A DNA stretch of 27,300 nucleotides, from positions 1 to 27,300 of the IMG/VR virus record IMGVR_UViG_3300042521_001903; one strand, given 5' to 3'. Each line of letters starts with the position of its first letter. Within the stretch, counting starts at the first letter, position 1. Under the pieces are notes generated by a model. That model ran no database searches. It had not been told where the DNA came from and saw nothing but the letters and a program-made list of their open reading frames with translations. The DNA comes from a virus. Position numbers and translations under genes: made by a program. Below, piece after piece: positions 1 to 5,256 of the stretch.

Positions 1-1
1 G

Positions 2-664
2 TCCCGGTGGACGGTTGTCAGCGGAACAGCAGGCACGCAGTTCCTCACGGAGACGGGCGCATCGAACATCTGGCGCGGCGCGAGCGGCATTCGCCTTGCG
101 TCTGGCACTGCTGCCACGTTCAACATCCGACAAGAGATCGGCAGCGCGTCGGGTACTTTCTCCCGACTGTCGCCAGACCGCCCGTACGTGATTGCGTTTG
201 CCGCGCGGAAGGTGGCAACGGCGACAGGCAACATTCGGCTCTCGGTGAAGGATGCCAGCGGCAACATCATCGACGGCGGAAACTTCAACGGTGCGTGGGA
301 TGTCTCCGCGTTCACTACGTCAATGGCTCTCTTTACGCTTACGCTGCGCACTCCGCGCAACGTGCCGCTTACGACGTACTTCCACATTGAGAGTACGACG
401 GCAATCGCAAACGCCGACGTGTACATTGATGAAGTCGTGTTTGCGGAGTTGATGCCAGTTGCGCCCGGCGGTCAAGCCATCGGGCTGATTGCTGGCTCGA
501 CGGATTGGCGCGTCGATGACAACGGTAGGTTTACATTCACGAACAACAACGAGGGCGAGTTTGTGCGAGCCTTCGACCGCCTGTTCGATATGTACAACAA
601 GGGCTTGTCGCTGCCGCAGAATTACTCCAACACGGAAACGATTTCGGATTCACTCATCGCGTAA
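2..664 (+). CDS. Phage tail protein, C-terminal part (5' end outside window)
   Basis: The reading frame is open from base 2 to a TAA at 662-664, so only the last 220 residues are seen and the true start lies upstream. The sequence is rich in beta-strand, Gly, Ser and Thr, with alternating hydrophobic residues (for example NIWRGASGIRLASGTAATF and YVIAFAARK). This resembles a jelly-roll, carbohydrate-binding-like domain of a phage tail or fibre protein. The last 45 residues turn into a short helical end (FVRAFDRLFDMYNKG). That it is a tail protein is inferred from composition and from the phage context; no catalytic motif is visible. It runs convergently into the minus-strand gene at 654-905, and the two 3' ends overlap by 11 bases. 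Confidence 0.6.
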   Translation, partial: SRWTVVSGTAGTQFLTETGASNIWRGASGIRLASGTAATFNIRQEIGSASGTFSRLSPDRPYVIAFAARKVATATGNIRLSVKDASGNIIDGGNFNGAWDVSAFTTSMALFTLTLRTPRNVPLTTYFHIESTTAIANADVYIDEVVFAELMPVAPGGQAIGLIAGSTDWRVDDNGRFTFTNNNEGEFVRAFDRLFDMYNKGLSLPQNYSNTETISDSLIA

Positions 665-905
665 GATGCGCGAGCAGCGTTCCCCGCGCTTGCGCCACCA
701 GTTCACGGAGCCGTTCATCCGGCGCGGTGTCGAGCGCGAGCGTGTAGAGGTCTAGCGTCTCCCACGTCATCGCGTCGATCCCTTCACACTGAGCGGCATC
801 GCGCGCGAGACGCATCCTGCGAATCGCAATCAGCGTGGTTGACACGTGTTCGCGGACGCGGCGCGCCTTGAGTTTGCAGGGTAGCGGGGGCTGCATGGCA
901 TCCAT
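654..905 (-). CDS. Small helical protein of unknown function
   Basis: The 83-residue product starts MDAMQPPLPCKLKARR and ends LVAQARGTLLAHLTR. It is basic at the N-terminus, then mostly helical with an acidic centre (ETLDLYTLALDTAPDERL). I do not recognise a family. The ATG at 905 has no clear ribosome binding site. A second ATG at 896 has a weak GGA at suitable distance and may be the real start. It is one of only two plausible minus-strand genes in the window. It is divergent from the early operon starting at 1018 and converges on the tail gene. This position resembles that of a small regulator or superinfection gene, but nothing in the protein proves either. Confidence 0.45.
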   Translation of the reverse strand: MDAMQPPLPCKLKARRVREHVSTTLIAIRRMRLARDAAQCEGIDAMTWETLDLYTLALDTAPDERLRELVAQARGTLLAHLTR

Positions 906-942
906 GATATGGGGAGATTTGAACGGAATCGGGCAATTTGTG

Positions 943-971
943 TTGCCGAATGGCGAAACCGCCGATAGATT
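943..971 (+). promoter_or_regulatory. Candidate promoter of the first early operon
   Basis: A TTGCCG (-35-like) at 943-948 and a TAGATT (-10-like) at 966-971 are separated by 17 bases. They lie just before the leader hairpin at 986-1004 and the start at 1018. The site sits in the divergent gap between the minus-strand gene (start 905) and the RecT-like operon. It matches the sigma70 consensus moderately. Confidence 0.45.
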
Positions 972-985
972 GGGGTCACGGCAGC

Positions 986-1004
986 GCGCGGCACGAAGCC
1001 GCGC
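986..1004 (+). promoter_or_regulatory. Leader hairpin with ACGAA loop, copy 1
   Basis: GCGCGGC (986-992) and GCCGCGC (998-1004) form a perfect 7-bp stem closing the loop ACGAA. It is followed at once by AGAAAGGTACAC, which holds the ribosome binding site of the gene at 1018. The same twelve bases and a similar hairpin occur before the gene at 2701. A third hairpin with the same loop precedes the gene at 3786. The role is probably translational or post-transcriptional control, or transcript stability. Confidence 0.55.
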
Positions 1005-1017
1005 AGAAAGGTACACC

Positions 1018-1116
1018 ATGCCAGACTATGACTTGACACCGTTGGTGTTCGTGGGAGCGTTGTTGCTCCCGGGGCTGATCGCACACATTCTCAAGAGGGG
1101 GTGCGACAATGAGTGA
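1018..1116 (+). CDS. Very small single-pass membrane protein
   Basis: The product has 32 residues. A short acidic head (MPDYD) is followed by one hydrophobic segment, LTPLVFVGALLLPGLIAHIL, and a charged tail KRGCDNE, so the C-terminus is probably cytoplasmic. The start is fixed by a good ribosome binding site (GAAAGG, seven bases upstream) just after the leader hairpin. Its stop overlaps the next gene by eight bases, so the two are translationally coupled. It is the first gene of the operon carrying the RecT-like protein. Function is unknown. Confidence 0.6.
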   Translation: MPDYDLTPLVFVGALLLPGLIAHILKRGCDNE

Positions 1117-2029
1117 CATTGTGCTTTCTCGTCCCGGCGGCGGCGCGCAACTCGACCCAATGACGGTCGCGCGCGTGTTCCGCGAGTCGGGAATGTTCCC
1201 CGACATCCATCACGAAGCCGCAGCGGCGGCGAAACTCATCATCGGTCGTGACCTGGGGATTTCAGACTACGACGCGATGTCGGGTCTGCACATCATCAAG
1301 GGCAAGGCAGTGTTGGCCGCAAACCTCATGGCAGCGGCCATCAAGAGGAGCGGCAAGTACGACTACCGCGCGACGTGTACGGATACCGAGTGTCGCATCC
1401 AGTTCCTCGGGCGCACGGCTTCCGGGTGGGAGCCTATCGGGGAAACCACTTTCACGATGGAGGATGCCAAGCGCGCCGGGTTGAACGGCGACAACTGGCG
1501 CAAGTATCCGCGCGCCATGCTGTTTGCGCGCGGCATTTCCGCCGGGTACAAGCAGCATTGCCCGGATGCGCTCGGATGCGCGCCCGTCTACGTCGAGGCG
1601 CACGGGGAAACGGAGATCACGGAGGACGCGCCGCCGCCACCAGTGCGAAAGGCGCTGCCCGCACCCGCGCCGACCCGGGAGGAACGCCAAGCGCTGTTTG
1701 ATCCGAAGCCGAAGGCGGCGTTGCCCGCACCGGCGGCGGAAATCCCCATCGACGGTGGCACGGATCGCGCGCCGGATGCGGCGGCTCCCAACGTCGTCCG
1801 GCTCCGTCCGGGTGCAACCCGGGTCACGCGCGTAGACCGGAAGACGGGCGGCGCTGTGTGGCGCGTGGATGTCGATGGCGAGGAGATGCCGTACGCGATC
1901 ACGGAGGCGGCGCTCGCGGATTCGGTGCAAGCCCAACTGGCTTTCAAGGTCACGTGCGATGCGACGTTCCGCACGAACAGCGACGGGAAGCGAATCATCC
2001 AGACCATTGAGGAGGTGGGGCATGGTTGA
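1109..2029 (+). CDS. RecT-like single-strand annealing protein with added C-terminal domain
   Basis: The 306-residue protein resembles phage RecT-family annealing proteins, which coat and pair single strands during replication and recombination. Residues 15-75 hold the family-like start (GMFPDIHHEAAAAAKLIIGR, then LGISDYDAMSGLHIIKGK). Residues 114-160 hold the most telling part: TFTMEDAKRAGL, then WRKYPRAMLFARGISAG and CPDALG. After a Pro/Ala-rich linker (about 172-235) comes a compact beta-rich stretch, 236-303 (GGAVWRVDVDGEEMPYAIT), which looks like an OB-fold or SSB-like add-on. The ATG at 1109 overlaps the previous gene and has an AGAGGGGG binding site. RusA, Gp157 and a loader-like protein nearby fit a replication/recombination role. 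The exact annealing family is not certain. Confidence 0.65.
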   Translation: MSDIVLSRPGGGAQLDPMTVARVFRESGMFPDIHHEAAAAAKLIIGRDLGISDYDAMSGLHIIKGKAVLAANLMAAAIKRSGKYDYRATCTDTECRIQFLGRTASGWEPIGETTFTMEDAKRAGLNGDNWRKYPRAMLFARGISAGYKQHCPDALGCAPVYVEAHGETEITEDAPPPPVRKALPAPAPTREERQALFDPKPKAALPAPAAEIPIDGGTDRAPDAAAPNVVRLRPGATRVTRVDRKTGGAVWRVDVDGEEMPYAITEAALADSVQAQLAFKVTCDATFRTNSDGKRIIQTIEEVGHG

Positions 2030-2387
2030 ACGAATCACCGAACCGGGAGCCGCGTCGATTCGCTCGCAACTCGACATCGAACAGGAAGACCCGGCGATCT
2101 TCCACCCCTACACGCTTGATGAGGCTTCGTGGGCGGCGCGCGTCATTCGCGGCGACTGCGAGATTCCAATTGAGGTGCGGTCACTGGTGGAAATTGGTAT
2201 CCCACTCGACATGATGCCTCAACATCTGAGGCCAACGCCGACGCGGCTCGCGCGATCCGCGCGCGTCACGACGCGCACGGCGCGTATCCGGGAGTTGGCG
2301 TGGGAAGGCACAGACCCCGTACTACGGCTTGTGCTCGTCCGGCGCGCCTGTCGCATGGTTTTGGCGCGCCGCGCTGCCGATAGATGA
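2022..2387 (+). CDS. Conserved-looking early phage protein of unknown function
   Basis: A 121-residue product starts at the ATG at 2022 behind a strong GAGGAGGTGGGG site and overlaps the end of the RecT-like gene by eight bases. The N-terminal half is acidic and mixed (ITEPGAASIRSQLDIEQED, then SWAARVIRGDCEIPIEVRS). The C-terminal half is Arg-rich and helical (RPTPTRLARSARVTTRTARI, then ACRMVLARRAADR), which could bind nucleic acid. I do not recognise a family. It is the last gene before the strong hairpin at 2403-2431, so it closes this operon. Confidence 0.6.
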   Translation: MVERITEPGAASIRSQLDIEQEDPAIFHPYTLDEASWAARVIRGDCEIPIEVRSLVEIGIPLDMMPQHLRPTPTRLARSARVTTRTARIRELAWEGTDPVLRLVLVRRACRMVLARRAADR

Positions 2388-2402
2388 GCGCGAGCAGGGA
2401 TC

Positions 2403-2431
2403 AGCGGCGGCGGATCGTTTCCGCCGCCGCT
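2403..2431 (+). terminator. Strong hairpin terminator ending the RecT-like operon
   Basis: AGCGGCGGCGGA (2403-2414) pairs perfectly with TCCGCCGCCGCT (2420-2431) around the loop TCGTT, giving a 12-bp GC-rich stem. The following bases GTCTTTCCC hold only a short T-run, so this is terminator-like and not a canonical intrinsic terminator. It starts 16 bases after the stop at 2387. Confidence 0.6.
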
Positions 2432-2495
2432 GTCTTTCCCGCGTCGGAATCTCTGCCATTTTTGGAATTCTGAGAAATCCAACCAGTTTGCCCCC

Positions 2496-2525
2496 TTGAC
2501 AAGCCACATCCTCCCCCCCTAAAAC
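2496..2525 (+). promoter_or_regulatory. Candidate promoter of the 2701 gene
   Basis: A perfect -35 consensus TTGACA (2496-2501) is followed after 18 bases by TAAAAC (2520-2525), a weak -10 match. It lies downstream of the terminator-like hairpin and about 175 bases before the start at 2701. A transcript from here would carry a long leader with the paired hairpins at 2615-2654 and 2672-2688. Confidence 0.35.
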
Positions 2526-2614
2526 CCCCCCACCACAACAAGTGGTTGTCACGCGCAAGGCGTGTCCAGTCGATGTCAACGCACAGCGACTCCCAAATAA
2601 ATATATCCGTGTTC

Positions 2615-2654
2615 GTATCGCTCTCCGAAAGGAAGCGATACGGTCACGTATCGC
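2615..2654 (+). promoter_or_regulatory. Two mutually exclusive leader hairpins
   Basis: GTATCGCT (2615-2622) pairs with AGCGATAC (2634-2641), and inside it TCC (2624-2626) pairs with GGA (2631-2633) around a GAAA tetraloop, leaving one bulged C. The right arm GCGATAC (2635-2641) can instead pair with GTATCGC (2648-2654). Both hairpins therefore compete for one arm. This could be an RNA switch in the leader. On double-stranded DNA it could be an operator with three half-sites. Confidence 0.45.
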
Positions 2655-2671
2655 AGTAGAGGCCATCGTTT

Positions 2672-2688
2672 TCGCGCACGACGCGCGA
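2672..2688 (+). promoter_or_regulatory. Leader hairpin with ACGAC loop, copy 2
   Basis: TCGCGC (2672-2677) pairs with GCGCGA (2683-2688) around ACGAC. The bases AGAAAGGTACAC at 2688-2699 follow, identical to those after copy 1, and lead straight to the ATG at 2701. The stem differs from copies 1 and 3 but remains fully paired. Confidence 0.5.
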
Positions 2689-2700
2689 GAAAGGTACACG

Positions 2701-3276
2701 ATGACAGCAAGCGAACTGGCGGCGTTTCTCACACGCGCGCGCGAACTATTCCCGCGCGGCGCTGAGAATCAAGACGTGTACGCGGCATTCCAACACAGGC
2801 TGAAGGAGGAGGATTCCGAGCGCGCGAACGCTGCGCTTGAGGATTACGCCGTGCATCACGCGGGCGCGGGTAGGTGGTTCATCCCCGGGGTGTTCATGCA
2901 GCACCTTGCAAGGCAACCAGACTCCCGCGAGCAGCGCGAGACGACGGAGCGCATTGCGAAAGCCCGCGAGGAGCGGAGCGCGTATGAGGCGGCGGTTGAA
3001 GCCGACTGGCAGCGGATGCGCCGCCGGGTGGCGGCGGCTGACCCGTTCGTGGTCGCGGAGGTTGTCGATAGGCTCCGAGACTGCGGGTGGCGCGTCGATG
3101 GTGGCGACCCCGAGCGGTGGAGCCGTTCCGTGATCGTGTGCATCGTGGAGCATCTGGAGGGACGAGGACTGCCGACATGGGCGCGGGAGCGGGGTAGGCT
3201 CGCGTCTACGCCGCGCGCGCGAGCGGAGGCGGTGTCCGGGGGGCTTTCGGCTCCTACGTCTCAGACGGGCGTATAG
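2701..3276 (+). CDS. Early protein, possibly helicase-loader-like
   Basis: The 191-residue product starts at the ATG at 2701 with GAAAGG eight bases upstream. Residues 1-75 follow the pattern of small phage replication proteins of the G39P helicase loader/inhibitor type: a hydrophobic helix (ELAAFLTRARELFP), an aromatic-rich helix (DVYAAFQHRLKEED), an Ala/Tyr helix (ANAALEDYAVHH) and then RWFIPGVFMQHLARQ. Residues 75-110 are a charged Arg/Glu helix, and the end is Gly/Ser/Pro-rich. The resemblance is one of pattern only, so the loader role is a suggestion. The gene stands alone between a terminator-like hairpin and the convergent HTH gene. Confidence 0.5.
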   Translation: MTASELAAFLTRARELFPRGAENQDVYAAFQHRLKEEDSERANAALEDYAVHHAGAGRWFIPGVFMQHLARQPDSREQRETTERIAKAREERSAYEAAVEADWQRMRRRVAAADPFVVAEVVDRLRDCGWRVDGGDPERWSRSVIVCIVEHLEGRGLPTWARERGRLASTPRARAEAVSGGLSAPTSQTGV

Positions 3277-3315
3277 GCGGAATCCGACACGCTTGGAAGT
3301 TCGCCGCAGCGCCTC

Positions 3316-3330
3316 GCTGGTCGCACCAGC
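3316..3330 (+). terminator. Small hairpin between convergent genes
   Basis: GCTGGT (3316-3321) and ACCAGC (3325-3330) form a 6-bp stem with the loop CGC. It lies between the convergent stops at 3276 (+) and 3344 (-), where a shared terminator would be expected. No T-run follows on either strand, so this is weak. Confidence 0.2.
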
Positions 3331-3343
3331 ACGGGTGTTCGCG

Positions 3344-3541
3344 TCAATCACGCGCCACCGCCTTTCCCGCGTCGTGTCGATTCGCCAGCGCCTTCAGCAC
3401 AGCGGCTGTGTCGAAGAAGCGCCGTCGTCCGGCTTGGATGCTGGGAATCCTCCCCGCCTCGGCTTCGCGCCTCAGCCAAGCCACGGGTAGTCCTGTTCGA
3501 TCCGCAAGTTCGTTGATGGAGACAAGTCGTGCGTCAGTCAT
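3344..3541 (-). CDS. Excisionase/AlpA-like helix-turn-helix DNA-binding protein
   Basis: The 65-residue product matches the MerR-like HTH fold of small excisionase and AlpA-type regulators: LVSINELADRTGLPVAWLRR (residues 6-25), then EAEAGRIPSIQAGRRRFF and a last helix TAAVLKALANR. The first two helices form the HTH, and GRIPSIQAGRRRFF is the typical wing. The ATG at 3541 is chosen because it gives the usual family length. In-frame GTG codons at 3556 and 3589 would add 5 or 16 residues, and none of the three has a clear ribosome binding site. Divergent from the 3786 operon, it has five phased 10-bp repeats upstream (3591-3640) that are good candidates for its binding sites. No integrase is in the window, so regulator versus excisionase stays open. 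Confidence 0.75.
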   Translation of the reverse strand: MTDARLVSINELADRTGLPVAWLRREAEAGRIPSIQAGRRRFFDTAAVLKALANRHDAGKAVARD

Positions 3542-3590
3542 GCGGACAGCATTCACGCCCGCGCCGCGCTTGGAAGCACCTTCGCACACG

Positions 3591-3640
3591 CTTCACGCAG
3601 ACTCACGCCGCCTCACGCAGATTCACGCAGAATCACTCTA
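3591..3640. repeat. Phased 10-bp direct repeats (candidate operator)
   Basis: Five consecutive 10-base units start at 3591, 3601, 3611, 3621 and 3631: CTTCACGCAG, ACTCACGCCG, CCTCACGCAG, ATTCACGCAG, AATCACTCTA. The consensus is NNTCACGCAG, with the last copy decayed. The spacing of about one helical turn puts all copies on one face of the DNA, as expected for cooperative binding. They lie between the excisionase-like gene and the promoter of the divergent operon. Confidence 0.6.
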
Positions 3641-3712
3641 GTACGGATACCAAACAGGACGTCCAGATAAACAGAATTTCCGGGAATCCGTGCGGAATAT
3701 CAAGAAAGTGTC

Positions 3713-3740
3713 TTGCATTGGCCGATTGTTGCTGTAGGAT
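3713..3740 (+). promoter_or_regulatory. Candidate promoter of the Gp157/RusA operon
   Basis: TTGCAT (3713-3718) and TAGGAT (3735-3740) are separated by 16 bases. They lie 46 bases before the ATG at 3786, with the third leader hairpin in between. The imperfect palindrome ATTTCCGGGAAT about 30 bases upstream could be a further operator. Confidence 0.5.
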
Positions 3741-3757
3741 GGGTGCATACAACCAAC

Positions 3758-3772
3758 GCGGCACGAAGCCGC
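3758..3772 (+). promoter_or_regulatory. Leader hairpin with ACGAA loop, copy 3
   Basis: GCGGC (3758-3762) pairs with GCCGC (3768-3772) around ACGAA. The binding site AGGAG of the 3786 gene follows directly. The inner stem and loop are the same as in copy 1, but the bases after the hairpin differ. Confidence 0.5.
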
Positions 3773-3785
3773 AGGAGCCAGAGCC

Positions 3786-4178
3786 ATGCAGAACGACACA
3801 ACGAACATCAACATCATGATTGCCAGCCTGACCGACCGCCAGCGCCGCGAGTTCGCTGTGTGGTGCGCGGAGCGTGTGCGCCACCTGATGACTGATTCGC
3901 GCAGCACCGCCGCTCTCGATGTCGCGGCTCGGCATCTGCGCGGCGAGGCGACGGACGAGGAACTGGATGAGGCGGGGGATGCGGCGCGGGCTGCGGCGCG
4001 GGATGCGGCGTGGACTGCGGAGGCTGCGGATGGGGATGCGGCGTGGGCTGCGGCGGCTGCGGCGTTGGCTGCGGCGTGGCATGCGGCGTGGGCTGCGGCG
4101 CGGGCTGCGGCGCACCATGCCGAACTCGCATCGCAACGCGAGCAGTTGCAGCGGATGCTCGCGGAGGTGAAGTCGTGA
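3786..4178 (+). CDS. Ala/Trp-rich helical protein
   Basis: The 130-residue product has a mixed N-terminal part (residues 1-58, including LTDRQRREFAVWCAERVRHL) and then a long Ala-rich helix with regularly placed Trp and Asp (DAAW, HAAW, DAAR units, about residues 60-112). It ends with a short charged helix (ASQREQLQRMLAEVKS). Such AAW repeats recur in five members of the coiled-coil array at 6.3-9.2 kb, so this protein may be related to them. The start has an AGGAG site just after the leader hairpin. The stop overlaps the next start (GTGA). No function can be given. Confidence 0.65.
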   Translation: MQNDTTNINIMIASLTDRQRREFAVWCAERVRHLMTDSRSTAALDVAARHLRGEATDEELDEAGDAARAAARDAAWTAEAADGDAAWAAAAAALAAAWHAAWAAARAAAHHAELASQREQLQRMLAEVKS

Positions 4179-4381
4179 ACGAAAAAATCGAACTATCCCG
4201 GAAATTCGTCGTGGAAATCTTGGACGATCTCAACCTTCTCCACGATTACATGGGTGACGATCCGGAGCCAAAACGCCAGGGCAAAGACGAAGAACAGCGC
4301 CACTACCAAGACAAACAGAGAGTCCTTGAATCAATCCGCGCGTTGCGGTTCATCCTCAAGACAACGGAAGGTGCGAAATGA
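4175..4381 (+). CDS. Small charged phage protein
   Basis: The product has 68 residues from a GTG at 4175 that overlaps the previous stop by four bases; GGAGG lies upstream. It is highly charged and helical (NEKIELSRKFVVEILDDLNL, then QDKQRVLESIRALRFILK). It overlaps the following Gp157 gene through ATGA, so it is probably made together with it. I do not recognise a family. Confidence 0.6.
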   Translation: MNEKIELSRKFVVEILDDLNLLHDYMGDDPEPKRQGKDEEQRHYQDKQRVLESIRALRFILKTTEGAK

Positions 4382-4899
4382 AACAGACACTCCTTGACAT
4401 CACCGAAGACATGGCCGCCATCGACGCGCTCCTTGCAGAGTCCGGCGGCGAAATCACCCCGGAAACCGAAGGCACGTTAAATGCTTGGTTCGCGGAGTTG
4501 GACACCAACTTTACCGGCAAAGTGGACAACTACTGCGCTCTCATCACGGAAATTGAGTCTCGCGCGGCAGTGCGCAAGGCGGAAGCCGACAGGCTGTACG
4601 AGCGCGCAAGGATCGACGAGAACGCATCAAACGCGCTGCGCGAGCGGCTGCGGTTCGTTTGGGAGTTGCGAGCAATGGGAAAGGTTCAGACCTCGCGCTA
4701 CACCGTGGCGCTCGCAAAGAACGGCGGCAAAGCCAAACTGGACGTGCGCTGTGGCGTGGAGGACTTGCCGTCGTGGGCAGTCGTAACCGAAACCACGGTG
4801 AAGCCGAACACCGACGCAATCCGCGAGAGACTGGAGCGCGGGGAAACGCTCGACTTCGCGTCACTCATGGAGCGCGGTACGCGAATCAACATCAAGTAA
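4378..4899 (+). CDS. Siphovirus Gp157 family protein
   Basis: The 173-residue protein matches the Gp157 family known from siphoviruses of streptococci and many others: a helical first half with a Glu-rich coiled coil (ALITEIESRAAVRKAEADRL, then NASNALRERLRFVWELRAMG) and a beta-rich second half (KVQTSRYTVALAKNGGKAKL, then LPSWAVVTETTVKPNTDAIR and INIK at the end). Family members sit in early replication/recombination operons, as here just upstream of RusA; their molecular role is not settled. The length is usual for the family. The start overlaps the previous gene (ATGA). Confidence 0.88.
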   Translation: MKQTLLDITEDMAAIDALLAESGGEITPETEGTLNAWFAELDTNFTGKVDNYCALITEIESRAAVRKAEADRLYERARIDENASNALRERLRFVWELRAMGKVQTSRYTVALAKNGGKAKLDVRCGVEDLPSWAVVTETTVKPNTDAIRERLERGETLDFASLMERGTRINIK

Positions 4900-4965
4900 T
4901 CCGGATACGGGCGCGACGTGTTGAGTCCATCTAGCGTCCGTATCTATCGCGCGCGTTGCGCGAAC

Positions 4966-5015
4966 CGTGCCGGGGTGAACCCGTCAGTTACCCTCGCTGC
5001 GAACACCCCGGCGCG
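4966..5015 (+). promoter_or_regulatory. Long stem-loop in the leader of the 5029 gene
   Basis: CGTGCCGGGGTG (4966-4977) pairs with CACCCCGGCGCG (5004-5015) over 12 bp with one G-T pair, closing a 26-base loop. It lies in the 129-base gap between Gp157 and the gene at 5029, ending 13 bases before that ATG. It could hold transcripts or modulate translation of the downstream genes. There is no T-run, so it is not an obvious terminator. Confidence 0.4.
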
Positions 5016-5028
5016 GAACCTTTCAAAC

Positions 5029-5256
5029 ATGACCAGACCCTATCTTTCAGTTCGTGTATCGCGTGGCCTCAATACCCTCATGGCGCGTTCCGTGCCACAG
5101 GACGAGGATGAAATCAAGGCGCTGAGATACGTGCAACGGATGCTGCTACGATCCGCGCTGCGGCAACGTCAGGACGACGGAGCGAGTACCACGCGAGCCG
5201 CGCCGGTTAGGCCGGGGGAGCAATCTCCCGGCCTACCGGGGGAGGAAACATCGTGA
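5029..5256 (+). CDS. Small basic protein upstream of RusA
   Basis: The ATG at 5029 gives 75 residues: a beta-like N-terminus (MTRPYLSVRVSRGLNTLMAR), a helix (DEDEIKALRYVQRMLLRSAL) and a Gly/Pro tail. The frame is open upstream to a TTG at 4918, but that would run through the hairpin at 4966-5015, so the shorter form is preferred. The 3' end overlaps the RusA start (GTGA) and holds an inverted repeat that may affect RusA translation. Family unknown. Confidence 0.5.
   Translation: MTRPYLSVRVSRGLNTLMARSVPQDEDEIKALRYVQRMLLRSALRQRQDDGASTTRAAPVRPGEQSPGLPGEETS
5208..5244 (+). promoter_or_regulatory. Inverted repeat that can hide or free the RusA ribosome binding site
   Basis: TAGGCCGGG (5208-5216) pairs with CCCGGCCTA (5227-5235). 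The stretch CTCCCGG inside this pairing can alternatively pair with CCGGGGGAG (5236-5244), which contains the ribosome binding site of the rusA gene (start 5253). The two pairings exclude one another. Ribosomes finishing the upstream gene would pass through the structure, which fits translational coupling. Confidence 0.35.

Larger units (their letters stand above)
2388..2700 (+). other. Gene-free regulatory interval between early operons
   Basis: I see no supportable gene in these 313 bases. In order the stretch holds a 12-bp terminator-like hairpin (2403-2431), a TTGACA element in a C-rich region (2496 onward), two competing hairpins sharing one arm (2615-2654), and the leader hairpin directly before the ribosome binding site of the gene at 2701. 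The frame of the 2701 gene stays open upstream to a GTG at 2542, but the well-placed ribosome binding site favours 2701. Confidence 0.6.

Noticed and set aside
1262-2077. Minus-strand open frame opposite the RecT-like gene
   Set aside because: It is Arg-rich and without family motifs, a typical shadow of a GC-rich coding strand.
2542-2700. N-terminal extension of the 2701 gene from a GTG at 2542
   Set aside because: The extension would run through the competing hairpins and the leader hairpin, and the ATG at 2701 has a well-placed GAAAGG shared with the start at 1018.
3591-3640. CRISPR-like array
   Set aside because: The units are only 10 bases and directly adjacent, without spacers. They fit protein-binding sites.
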